In this document: piece after piece, positions 7,803 to 13,787 of the stretch
Layout of the letters: every line of letters starts with the position of its first letter
Position numbering within the stretch: the first letter of the stretch is position 1
NCBI GenBank assembly: GCA_947385505.1
Contig: CANDLP010000020.1
Coordinates: 1-13,787, forward strand
Reading direction: 5' to 3'
Length of the DNA stretch: 13,787 nucleotides
Origin: an uncultured Clostridia bacterium
Lineage (GTDB): Bacteria > Bacillota > Clostridia > Oscillospirales > Ruminococcaceae
Program-made: the position numbers and the translations under genes
Notes under the pieces: generated by a model
Seen by the model: the letters and a program-made list of their open reading frames with translations, nothing else
Database searches by the model: none
Told to the model about the DNA's origin: nothing

Positions 7803-9374
7803 TTATCTTGCTTTATCGGAAAACGAAATACGGGGATCCACCATAGCCATGAACAGGTCGCCGAGAATTATCGACAGTACCGACAGTACGGCATAGAACA
7901 ACGTAACGCCTACGATAACGCCGTTGTCATATTTGTTGATGGCTTCGGTAAGCAGATTACCCGCGCCGGGAACTACATAAACGCGCTCGGTTATGATAGC
8001 GCCGGTAAGCGAGGCAAGAACGCTGCCCGGAATTCCGTGAACTATGGGGATAATGGCATTTTTAAGGATATGCTTGGTGAAAATCTCACCCTCGTTAAGT
8101 CCCCCCGAACGGGCAAACTTAACATAATCGGAATTCATCTGATCTATCATATAACGCCTGATCCACTTCATCAGGTTGGCTATGGAAGGAAGCGCCAATG
8201 AAATAATAGGGAGAATATACATAAGGGTCGTGGGGCTGTTTATATCGAAAGCGGTGGGGAGCCCTACGGAGCCGCCTATCTGCTTGAACAGGAAGATGTA
8301 AGCCAATGAAGGTACGGCGATAATAAACACGATGTAAATCGTACCTATTTTATCAATAAGCTTGTCCTTCTTTCTCGCCATAAGAATACCCAGAGGAACG
8401 CCGAGCAGATAAGCCAGAGCTACTGAAATAATACCGATAACAAACGAGTATCCCATTTTGGAGAAGCCGTTGCGAACCAGGTCAACATTAGTGTAATCAG
8501 TGTCGAAGCGGTCGGCGTTTACCTTGTTGATATCTTTTGAACCCGGCACATAGGTAGCTGTATGAAGATCGTCGGCGCTCTCCTCCGTAAGCCCCTTAGG
8601 AAATGTAACCAGCGACTTGGCATAGGCGCCTTGTGTGTTTGTCATTGTCTTGAATACGTCAATACCCCTGTTTACCGAGTAAGACGTGCCCAAATTAAGA
8701 GTTACAAGATTCTGATGTATGAAAGGAAACGTACTGTCAAAGTACAGCAGATATCTGTGTTTTGTACCGCTTCCGATAATGGCGGGGGAAAACTTTTCGC
8801 CGCCGTAAACGGGATCAAACCATGTGAACTCAATACCGCGCTCACCGTCATAATCTTCAACGGCATTTATATTATCGAAGCTGAGAAGTCCGGTAAAATA
8901 ATTCCATGCACGCACAATAAGCGGAATATCTTTATAAGCAAACAGCACGGCGGCTCCGCCGTCGGCAACCTTATTTTTGGTAGCCATTACGGCGTTATAC
9001 CTTTCAACGGTATAGCCCTTGCTTTTGTAATAGTCGGTGAATTTCTTGGTATACTCTTTCGCCTTTTCGGAATCCTTTTCGGGAGTGCGTCCTATGCCGA
9101 CGGCCGCGGAACGCTCTTCCTCCGTGATCTCTCCGGAATAAGTCAGCTCGTACAGATAATCCTGATAGCTGACGTAATCAAGATAACCGTACCGCTCCCA
9201 TGTAGTGTAGCGATATGTGATCTTATTGTTGTTCTTTACCTTGGCATAATTGGCGTCAGCCGCAAATATCTGCATTTTGTCCAGCAGGGAGTAGATCAAT
9301 ACCATTACAACGCCTACTACAATGATAATTGAAAAAAGTCCGTGAAGTAAACGTTTTAATAAATACTTCGTCAT
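7803..9374 (-). CDS. oppB: Oligopeptide ABC transporter permease (OppB/AmiC-like) with a large external domain
   Basis: A 523-residue permease. TM1 (about 11-31) is followed by an external domain of roughly 270 residues (about 33-305), then five helices. The EAA-type loop is YVKFARSGGLNEGEIFTKHI (417-436), and the protein ends at VDPRISF. Short OppB proteins have about 306 residues, but streptococcal AmiC also carries a long loop after TM1, so this places the transporter in the Ami-like branch. The frame is open upstream to 9476, but those 34 codons overlap a perfect hairpin and lack a ribosome site; the ATG at 9374 has GAAAGGAA at ideal spacing and gives the normal MTKYLLKRLLHG start. Two-thirds of the extra domain is charged and tyrosine-rich and has no motif I recognise. 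Confidence 0.95.
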   Translation of the reverse strand: MTKYLLKRLLHGLFSIIIVVGVVMVLIYSLLDKMQIFAADANYAKVKNNNKITYRYTTWERYGYLDYVSYQDYLYELTYSGEITEEERSAAVGIGRTPEKDSEKAKEYTKKFTDYYKSKGYTVERYNAVMATKNKVADGGAAVLFAYKDIPLIVRAWNYFTGLLSFDNINAVEDYDGERGIEFTWFDPVYGGEKFSPAIIGSGTKHRYLLYFDSTFPFIHQNLVTLNLGTSYSVNRGIDVFKTMTNTQGAYAKSLVTFPKGLTEESADDLHTATYVPGSKDINKVNADRFDTDYTNVDLVRNGFSKMGYSFVIGIISVALAYLLGVPLGILMARKKDKLIDKIGTIYIVFIIAVPSLAYIFLFKQIGGSVGLPTAFDINSPTTLMYILPIISLALPSIANLMKWIRRYMIDQMNSDYVKFARSGGLNEGEIFTKHILKNAIIPIVHGIPGSVLASLTGAIITERVYVVPGAGNLLTEAINKYDNGVIVGVTLFYAVLSVLSIILGDLFMAMVDPRISFSDKAR

Positions 9375-9398
9375 ATGTGCATTTCCTTTCAGTAGTTT

Positions 9399-9489
9399 TC
9401 CCTTTCGGAGGTTAAAGGACAAGAATAAGGCTTTATACCGCCGTTTATCCTCTAACCTCCGAAAGGGACAGCACAAAATGTGCCGCCCC
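9399..9489 (-). promoter_or_regulatory. Stacked RNA hairpins between oppA and oppB
   Basis: The arms 9399-9414 and 9453-9468 are perfect 16-base inverted repeats (TCCCTTTCGGAGGTTA and its complement). In leftward RNA the stem extends to 24 base pairs (9399-9422 with 9445-9468), using two G-U pairs that would be mismatches in the opposite RNA. A second hairpin just upstream in the transcript, GGGGCGGCACA with TGTGCTGTCCC (9489-9479 with 9475-9465), pairs 11 bases with two G-U pairs around a 3-base loop and shares four bases with the first. No U-run follows, so these are not simple terminators. They lie between the oppA stop and the oppB ribosome site and could act as RNA-processing or stability elements. 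Confidence 0.7.
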
Positions 9490-9503
9490 TAACGGATTAC
9501 AGA

Positions 9504-9539
9504 TATTGCAGGGGAACGGGGTGGCATTCTCCTGCAATA
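9504..9539 (-). promoter_or_regulatory. Hairpin downstream of oppA
   Basis: The arms TATTGCAGG (9504-9512) and CCTGCAATA (9531-9539) are perfect 9-base complements around an 18-base loop, with a few further possible inner pairs. The hairpin begins about 65 bases after the oppA stop. In the leftward RNA the following bases are CTGTAATCCG, not a U-tract, so it would at most slow polymerase or block 3' exonucleases. Such a block would favour oppA over the permease genes, as binding proteins are generally needed in excess. Confidence 0.55.
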
Positions 9540-9603
9540 GCTTTTAAAATAAAATTGTTAACACTTTATACACATAGTATATAAACAGTACCGATCAAAG
9601 GGA

Positions 9604-11895
9604 TTAGAATATACCGATATACTTTGTGCAGTCGCCGTCATAATCGGGAAGCATAGTGTTAAGGAAGGAACCGGGATCGCCGTAGTCAGGACCCCAGCCG
9701 GCAGCGTCCATAAAGTCGAAGTTCATTCCGTCACCTGTATCGGAATAGAACATAGCGTAGTTACGGTCGTCATAGCTTTCACCCTCAAGAACGTTAATAA
9801 TAACGCATCCGCCGAGAGCGTCCTCAACAGACTGCTTGATAACATAAGCGCCCTGTCTGAATTCGGGAACCTGAGCAGCTACGGGGTAATCGAGAACGAT
9901 GGGGTTCTCGGCGCTGATCTCAACACCCTGAGCCTTAAGCTCTTCAATAGCTATTTCAAGCTCTGCCTTAGCGTTTTCGGGGTTGTACCAACCGTCGAAT
10001 CCGTCGGTAGAGTCGGTAGCTTCATCGTAAACCTTAGCCTTAAAGCCGTCAGCTGTGAGCTGAGCCTGTACGATCTTGCCGTAGCTGGTGCCGGCGGTGA
10101 AGGTTGTGTCGGTACCGTTGATGGAAATAGTAGTATCATCGGTAAGCATTACCATGCTGCCGGGAGTATAGGTGTTTCTGAGAGAAGCATACTTAAGCTC
10201 GTCGCCTCTGAGCTGAGCGTTCTGGTTAGCTCTGTCCAGAGAGAAGTATACCGCAAGACGGAAGTGTGCGTTCTGAGTTGCAAGCATAGAAGCGGTCTTC
10301 TGCTCGTCAGTCTTCTGAGAAACCATTCTGGAGGGATCGTTGGGGTTAGCAAACTGCTGTCTGAAGAAGTTAAGGAAGCCGCCGAAGGTTGTACCGTCGG
10401 TAAGGCTGGTATAGCTGTACTTATCGTAAACGTTGCTTCCGTCATCGGTAGCCTCAGCCTTGGCAATATCGATAAGCGCCTGAGAGAGAACCACGCCGTC
10501 TACAAAGCCGCTGATAGCGTCGTCATAGGAGGTCTTGGGGTCAGTGGACTCGGTGAATCTCCAGTTGATCTTATGAACGTTGAGAGCGTCGGGATTCCAG
10601 TACGTGGGGTTTGCTTCAAGAGTCATAGAGTTCTTGGAGGTAGCGTTGGTGCAGATGAAGGGACCGCAGTAAGCGATGGAGTTCTGATCCTGACCGTAGG
10701 TATAAGCCTCGGTGTCCTTAACCTGCTCAAATTCCGCTCCGAATTTGCCGCCCTGGCTCTCAAAGAAAGATCTGCTCATAGGAGCAAAGAGTCCGTATCC
10801 CATCATAGAGGGGAAGTAAGGAGCAACCTCGGAAAGAGTGTACTCAAGAGTATAGTCGTCAACAGCCTTTACGCCTACGCTGCTGAAATCAAGGTTATCG
10901 CCGCTGAGGTAATCGCCGGCACCTGCGATAAGATTCTGAACAAGGGAAACGGGACCGGTCTTTGCGTCGAGAAGGTGCTGGAAGCCGGCAACAAAGTCAT
11001 CGGCAGTGAGATCGGAAACCTCGCGGCCCTGAGAGTCAACCCATTTTACGCCCTCGCGAAGATGGAATGTGTAGGTAAGACCGTCGTCGGAAATATCGTA
11101 GCCTGTAGCGAGACCGGGCTGCTGAACATTTTCGCAGTCGTACTCGAGAAGTCCGTCATAGGTATTGCAGAGGAACTCGGCGTTGTCCGCCTCGTTGGTT
11201 GCCAGAACATCCCAAGAAGTCAGGTCGGCGGAATAGTAAATGCTCTTTTCATCCTTAAGCTCATAGCCCTTGCCGGTAAGGTATTCCTTAACCCAGTCAA
11301 GGTAAGTGCCTGTGCCCTTTAATTCATTATATTTCGCCTTGATTTCCTCTCTGTCTGCGGCGGAAATGAATTCAGTGGCAATAACCGAATGATGGTATCT
11401 GTAGTTATCGGATCCCCACATAACGGGAGAAGAGGTGTAGTTAGCCATACGGTTGATAGCGAAAGAGCCGCCGTTTGCCTTAAGAGGAATAAATACGCCT
11501 GCTTCAAGGAGCTTAGCCTCGGCAACAGCCATGAGAGCATATCTCTTGGAGATATCGTCGGTTTCCGCGCTGGCTGTTTCCAAAGCTGCCTTGAACTCGC
11601 CGAGATTAGCTTCATAAATAGCAGCGGACGCCTCGGAATAAGTCATGTTCTCAAAGCCGGGGTATGTCATAGCCATTTCGATTTCTTCGCCTGAGTTTTC
11701 AGCGTCGGTTTCATCGCCGCCTTCGGGAGCATCGGTTCCTTCCGTGCTTTCAGAACCCTCTGTTCCTTCTGTGCCTGCTCCATCCGACTGTGAAGCGGTG
11801 GTAGTGTCGGGATCGCTATTGCCGGTGTTCTGGTCACAACCCGCAATGCTTAAGATCATGGCACAAGTAAGAACTATTGCAATTATCTTCTTCAT
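9604..11895 (-). CDS. oppA: Oligopeptide-binding lipoprotein (OppA/AmiA-like, SBP_bac_5), apparently circularly permuted
   Basis: Surface lipoprotein that captures peptides for the permease. A type II signal peptide with lipobox SIAGC places the acylated cysteine at residue 20, followed by a flexible Ser/Thr/Gly/Glu linker (21-75). Residues about 218-755 follow the usual SBP_bac_5 order: YDGLLEYD (246-253), DGLTYTFHLREGVKW (271-285), LTADDFVAGFQHLLDA (296-311), a PTYWNP segment (430-435), FRLAVYFSLDR (545-555), and GWGPDYGDPGSFLNTMLPDY (733-752). The protein stops 11 residues later, where relatives continue for 80-150 residues. That missing end appears at the front instead: residues 115-170 (KRYALMAVAEAKLLEAGVFI, then PLKANGG and a YTSSP...RYHHSV stretch) match the usual C-terminal helix and last strands. 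The start has AGGAGG 13 bases upstream. First gene of the operon. Confidence 0.9.
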   Translation of the reverse strand: MKKIIAIVLTCAMILSIAGCDQNTGNSDPDTTTASQSDGAGTEGTEGSESTEGTDAPEGGDETDAENSGEEIEMAMTYPGFENMTYSEASAAIYEANLGEFKAALETASAETDDISKRYALMAVAEAKLLEAGVFIPLKANGGSFAINRMANYTSSPVMWGSDNYRYHHSVIATEFISAADREEIKAKYNELKGTGTYLDWVKEYLTGKGYELKDEKSIYYSADLTSWDVLATNEADNAEFLCNTYDGLLEYDCENVQQPGLATGYDISDDGLTYTFHLREGVKWVDSQGREVSDLTADDFVAGFQHLLDAKTGPVSLVQNLIAGAGDYLSGDNLDFSSVGVKAVDDYTLEYTLSEVAPYFPSMMGYGLFAPMSRSFFESQGGKFGAEFEQVKDTEAYTYGQDQNSIAYCGPFICTNATSKNSMTLEANPTYWNPDALNVHKINWRFTESTDPKTSYDDAISGFVDGVVLSQALIDIAKAEATDDGSNVYDKYSYTSLTDGTTFGGFLNFFRQQFANPNDPSRMVSQKTDEQKTASMLATQNAHFRLAVYFSLDRANQNAQLRGDELKYASLRNTYTPGSMVMLTDDTTISINGTDTTFTAGTSYGKIVQAQLTADGFKAKVYDEATDSTDGFDGWYNPENAKAELEIAIEELKAQGVEISAENPIVLDYPVAAQVPEFRQGAYVIKQSVEDALGGCVIINVLEGESYDDRNYAMFYSDTGDGMNFDFMDAAGWGPDYGDPGSFLNTMLPDYDGDCTKYIGIF

Positions 11896-11923
11896 TTTCT
11901 TTTATTTGCCTCCTGTAAAATTT

Positions 11924-11973
11924 ATCTTTAACCACGGGATCATTTCTTTTAATGACCCTATAACGGTTAAGAT
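11924..11973 (-). promoter_or_regulatory. Two-tier hairpin in the oppA leader, next to the ribosome site
   Basis: In the leftward leader ATCTTAACC (11973-11965) pairs with GGTTAAAGAT (11933-11924, one bulged A). Nested inside, GGGTCATT (11958-11951) pairs with AATGATCCC (11944-11936, one bulged U) around a 6-base loop. The structure ends about 10 bases before the AGGAGG of oppA, so it could protect the 5' end or gate translation. I recognise no known riboswitch or T-box motif in this leader of about 250 bases. A further long-range pairing TTTTTAGCG with CGCTAAAAA is possible between 12088 and 12030. Confidence 0.45.
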
Positions 11974-12150
11974 CCGTACTTAAATATCAAATGAATTAAA
12001 TAAAATAAAAATTTCATTAAAGCTCGGCTTTTTAGCGCTTTAAATTTTAATCAATCAGCCAAAGAAAGAGCTTCTTCTAACAACGCTAAAAAAATAACCG
12101 AATTTTTTTGAATTTTTATATATCTTAACTTGCATTTAATATTTTAGTAC

Positions 12151-12179
12151 ATTTTATCACATAACCGTCCGTTTGTCAA
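12151..12179 (-). promoter_or_regulatory. SigA-type promoter of the opp operon
   Basis: On the minus strand TTGACA (12179-12174) and TAAAAT (12156-12151) are separated by exactly 17 bases. This is the best promoter match upstream of oppA, and it points into the operon. Transcription would begin near 12144, giving a leader of about 250 bases before the oppA start codon. No operator motif is obvious around it. Confidence 0.8.
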
Positions 12180-12700
12180 TCACAAAAGAGAATAAAACGA
12201 GTTGGACAAAGAAACCCCGGAACACTTTTAAATCCTTTTGTAAAGCCTTTTTATGGAGATTAACGCTTTTTTGAAGCGGATAAGTGAAAATGTTAAAAAT
12301 ATCGCAAAATTTTCCGCCGTTTTTGGTATAATCTGACGAATCGGTTAAATTTTATTCATTTAGTATACATTTGTGTTTTGTTATATTATAACCATGCAAA
12401 CTTTAATTAAACAGACAGATTTTTCCTTTTCCCCGATGACAAAAAATTATTATTTTATATTTTCTGAATATTATTCATCAATTTTAAGACATAAACAGGA
12501 ATATAAAATTTATTAAAATTATTTACACTGGCTTAATACTATATTTAATTATAAGTATTTTATTGATTTACCCTGTTTTCAATACAATAGACATTTTTCC
12601 TTTGCGCTTCCCGTTCCAACACAGTCAGGCAAGCTTTTTACGGAGCATTTTCAAATTCATTATACTCTTTCAAACGCCATTCGCAAATTCATCGGTATAG
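12180..12700. other. AT-rich intergenic region with no convincing gene
   Basis: This divergent intergenic stretch separates the leftward opp operon from the rightward sigma-factor operon. It is clearly richer in A/T than the coding regions. I see no open frame with a ribosome site and no tRNA-like or riboswitch-like structure. A rightward extended -10 sequence, TGGTATAAT, lies at 12324-12332 without a good -35 box. A 13-base palindrome GTTATATTATAAC lies at 12380-12392. A 40-codon frame from 12394 to 12516 has no ribosome site and biased AT-rich content, so I do not call it. Confidence 0.6.
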
Positions 12701-12701
12701 T

Positions 12702-12825
12702 TGTTGACTATTGTAAATGAGAATGGTACACTTATACCAATCCCATTTTGAACTGACGTAATACCCACAGTTCAAAATGGGATTGACCCCAAAACACTAA
12801 TCCCACAGTTCAAAAAGGGATTAGT
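12702..12825. repeat. Palindromic repeat cluster, possible relic of an insertion-sequence end
   Basis: The perfect 18-base arms CAATCCCATTTTGAACTG (12738-12755) and its complement (12768-12785) flank a 12-base loop. A second hairpin, ACTAATCCC with GGGATTAGT (12796-12804 with 12817-12825), also has a 12-base loop. A 21-base unit starting CCCACAGTTCAAAA occurs directly repeated at 12764-12784 and 12802-12822 with a single difference and a 38-base period. Immediately left of them is TGTTGACTATTG (12702-12713). Repeated short motifs behind a TG-starting end recall the multiple-repeat ends of IS21-family elements, but no transposase is present. That origin is a guess; the repeat structure itself is certain. 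Confidence 0.6.
12704..12732 (+). promoter_or_regulatory. Rightward SigA-type promoter upstream of the sigma-factor operon
   Basis: TTGACT (12704-12709) and TACACT (12727-12732) are separated by exactly 17 bases and point toward the sigma-factor gene, whose start is about 345 bases away. The transcript would run through the palindromic repeats and the nested leader palindrome first. If the repeats are an insertion-sequence end, this may be a promoter carried in by the element. Confidence 0.5.
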
Positions 12826-12960
12826 ATTAGAGTCTGTCTTTAAAAAATTTGCGCATAATATGCCGAATGTCAGAACAGCTATTGATACAAACCTAAATTT
12901 TAAAAAAAATTAAAACAAATATGTAAGATTTTCAAATAATCTTTGTGTATACAGATGAAA

Positions 12961-13062
12961 GGGAAAAGCCGCTTATACTGTTTTCGCTTTAAAAATAGAC
13001 AAAGTTTATTTTTAAAGATGCCGCAAACAGCTTGGTTATAAAAAAACTCCTGCGGCTTCCCC
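12961..13062 (+). promoter_or_regulatory. Nested inverted repeats in the leader of the sigma-factor gene
   Basis: Three sets of complementary arms are nested on one centre. AAGCCGC (12966-12972) pairs with GCGGCTT (13052-13058), with flanking GGG and CCC. CTGTTT (12978-12983) pairs with AAACAG (13025-13030). CTTTAAAAATA (12987-12997) pairs with TATTTTTAAAG (13007-13017) around a 9-base loop. The outer 3' arm ends four to five bases before the GGAGG ribosome site of the sigma-factor gene. As RNA it would form a long interrupted hairpin; as DNA, the inner perfect arms could be a protein-binding site. Confidence 0.5.
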
Positions 13063-13076
13063 ATCGGAGGTACTTT

Positions 13077-13631
13077 ATGGAAGATAATGAAATACTGGAG
13101 CTTTTTCGTCAGCGCAGCGAAAAGGCTGTCACTTCGGCTTCGGACAAGTACAAGAGCTACTGTATGAAGATCGCCGTTAATATTTTGGGGACAAGGCAGG
13201 ACGCGGAGGAATGCGTAAACGATACTTTTTTTAAGGCGTGGGAGCTTATTCCGCCTAATGATCCGCAGATGCTGTCCGCTTTTTTGGGAAAACTAACCAG
13301 AAATCTGGCAATAAACATGCGGCGAAAGGAGCTTGCCTTAAAAAGAGGCGGAGGACAGACGGAAGCGGTATTTGAAGAGCTGTCCGAGCTTATTCCAAGC
13401 GGCAGCGATATACAGGCGGAGCATGAGCGAAAGGAGCTTGTCGGTGAGATAAACGCCTTTTTGCGCGGGATTTCCAAGCGAAAGCGGGATATTTTTATCT
13501 GCCGCTACTGGTATTGCGACAGCGTTTCCGACATAGTGGCAAGATTCGGGCTGTCGGAAGACAATGTGTCTGTTATCTTGAACAGAATAAGGAAGAAACT
13601 CAGACAGCATCTTGAGAAAACGGGCTATTGA
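13077..13631 (+). CDS. ECF-type RNA polymerase sigma factor
   Basis: A 184-residue sigma-70 family protein of the extracytoplasmic-function group, which redirects RNA polymerase to a small set of promoters. Region 2 spans about residues 24-88, with DAEECVNDTFFKAWELIPP (42-60) and FLGKLTRNLAINMRRK (69-84). Region 4 spans about 125-178, with a helix-turn-helix around SVSDIVARFGLSEDNVSVIL (149-168) and the ending RIRKKLRQHL. There is no region 1.1 or 3, and length is typical. The frame is open from 13032, but only the ATG at 13077 has a ribosome site (GGAGG, 6-7 bases before). The next gene starts 51 bases after the stop and resembles small anti-sigma genes often found beside such factors. The recognised promoter and signal are unknown. 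Nested palindromes lie in its leader. Confidence 0.92.
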   Translation: MEDNEILELFRQRSEKAVTSASDKYKSYCMKIAVNILGTRQDAEECVNDTFFKAWELIPPNDPQMLSAFLGKLTRNLAINMRRKELALKRGGGQTEAVFEELSELIPSGSDIQAEHERKELVGEINAFLRGISKRKRDIFICRYWYCDSVSDIVARFGLSEDNVSVILNRIRKKLRQHLEKTGY

Positions 13632-13682
13632 CGGTATTTCATTATATAACGCAAATATATTCTGTTTGAAAGGAACGATAAT

Positions 13683-13787
13683 ATGAGACCTGAGGATTTA
13701 TTTGAAATTCTTGCCGATATTGATGAAAAAATGGTATCCGAAGCAAGGGAAAACTTTTTTGACTATAAAAACAACGAAAGCGAAAAG
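13683..13787 (+). CDS. Start of a gene cut by the window end; probable anti-sigma factor
   Basis: Thirty-five codons are present, beginning MRPEDLFEILADIDEKMVSE, preceded by AAAGGAACG about 7 bases before the ATG. The frame is open to the last base of the window. The N-terminus is acidic and helical and resembles the cytoplasmic start of small membrane anti-sigma proteins that follow ECF sigma genes in clostridia (a P-E-x-L-F-x-x-L-x-x-I-D-E pattern). No membrane helix or zinc motif is inside the visible part, so the assignment rests on position and this short pattern. Confidence 0.6.
   Translation, partial: MRPEDLFEILADIDEKMVSEARENFFDYKNNESEK

Noticed and set aside
8562-9332. Open frame of 256 codons on the plus strand opposite oppB
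   Set aside because: It lies fully antisense to a clear permease gene and its translation has no family features.
9375-9476. Upstream extension of the OppB reading frame by 34 codons
   Set aside because: It runs through the perfect inverted repeat, has no ribosome site, and would displace the standard MTKYLLKRLL start that has a good ribosome site at 9374.
9540-9606. A frameshift at the end of oppA as the reason for the missing C-terminal segment
   Set aside because: No frame after the stop encodes the expected helix and strands; the region turns into AT-rich spacer and hairpins, and the missing segment is found once, in frame, near the N-terminus.
10264-11322. Long open frame of 352 codons on the plus strand inside oppA
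   Set aside because: It is an antisense frame created by the codon bias of oppA; it has no recognisable domain and no ribosome site.
12394-12516. 40-codon frame MQTLIKQTDF... in the intergenic region
   Set aside because: No ribosome site, very AT-rich codons and no context that supports a small protein.
12850-12960. Rightward promoter near TATACA (12948-12953) or TATACT (12974-12979)
   Set aside because: The -10-like hexamers are good but no acceptable -35 box lies at 16-18 bases; an ECF-type promoter cannot be judged without knowing the consensus.
13032-13076. Earlier start of the sigma factor, adding 15 residues
   Set aside because: The extra codons overlap the leader palindrome and ribosome site; ATG at 13077 with GGAGG is clearly better.
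1-13787. CRISPR arrays, tRNA or rRNA genes, phage or toxin-antitoxin modules
   Set aside because: No regularly spaced repeats of suitable length, no cloverleaf-like segments and no phage or toxin-like proteins are seen.

Overview
The window looks like chromosomal DNA of a moderately low-GC, Gram-positive gut-type Firmicute, most likely a Ruminococcus or other Oscillospiraceae/Clostridia relative. The evidence is strong GGAGG-type ribosome binding sites, SigA promoters of the TTGACA-17-TATAAT type, an Ami/Opp oligopeptide transporter of the streptococcal type, a NiCo riboswitch, and an ECF sigma factor paired with a start resembling small clostridial anti-sigma genes. No genus-level marker is present, so this placement is an inference.

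Left part, read leftwards (1-2200): a SigA promoter (1985-2013) transcribes a leader that matches the NiCo (czcD) metal-sensing riboswitch, with an overlapping intrinsic terminator. Two genes follow: a cation diffusion facilitator (823-1725), and, after a 21-base gap, an AraC-type regulator (28-801) with a degenerate GGDEF-like C-terminal domain. This is a self-contained metal-efflux unit. A 116-bp MITE-like element flanked by TTA repeats lies just upstream of its promoter.

Centre, also read leftwards (2296-12180): a six-gene operon driven by a strong SigA promoter at 12151-12179. The order is lipoprotein substrate-binding protein (oppA-like), two permeases (oppB- and oppC-like), two ATPases (oppD- and oppF-like), and a single-pass membrane protein that looks like a catalytically dead relative of ApbE. 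Together they encode an oligopeptide importer of the AmiACDEF kind, but several parts are remodelled. The binding protein appears circularly permuted: the segment that normally ends an SBP_bac_5 protein sits near the N-terminus, and the protein stops where that segment would normally begin. OppD carries an insertion of about 235 residues, largely charged and helical, between Walker A and the Q-loop. OppF carries a C-terminal tail with two predicted membrane helices. A 230-base gap between oppA and oppB holds three RNA hairpins, one with a 24-bp stem.

Right part (12180-13787): about 900 bases of AT-rich non-coding DNA with a rightward promoter-like sequence and a cluster of palindromic repeats that may be an insertion-sequence end. 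A rightward operon follows: an ECF sigma factor (13077-13631), preceded by a nested palindrome in its leader, and then the first 35 codons of a gene that is probably its anti-sigma factor and runs off the window.

The most notable observation is the permuted oligopeptide-binding protein inside a transporter whose two ATPases also carry unusual added domains.
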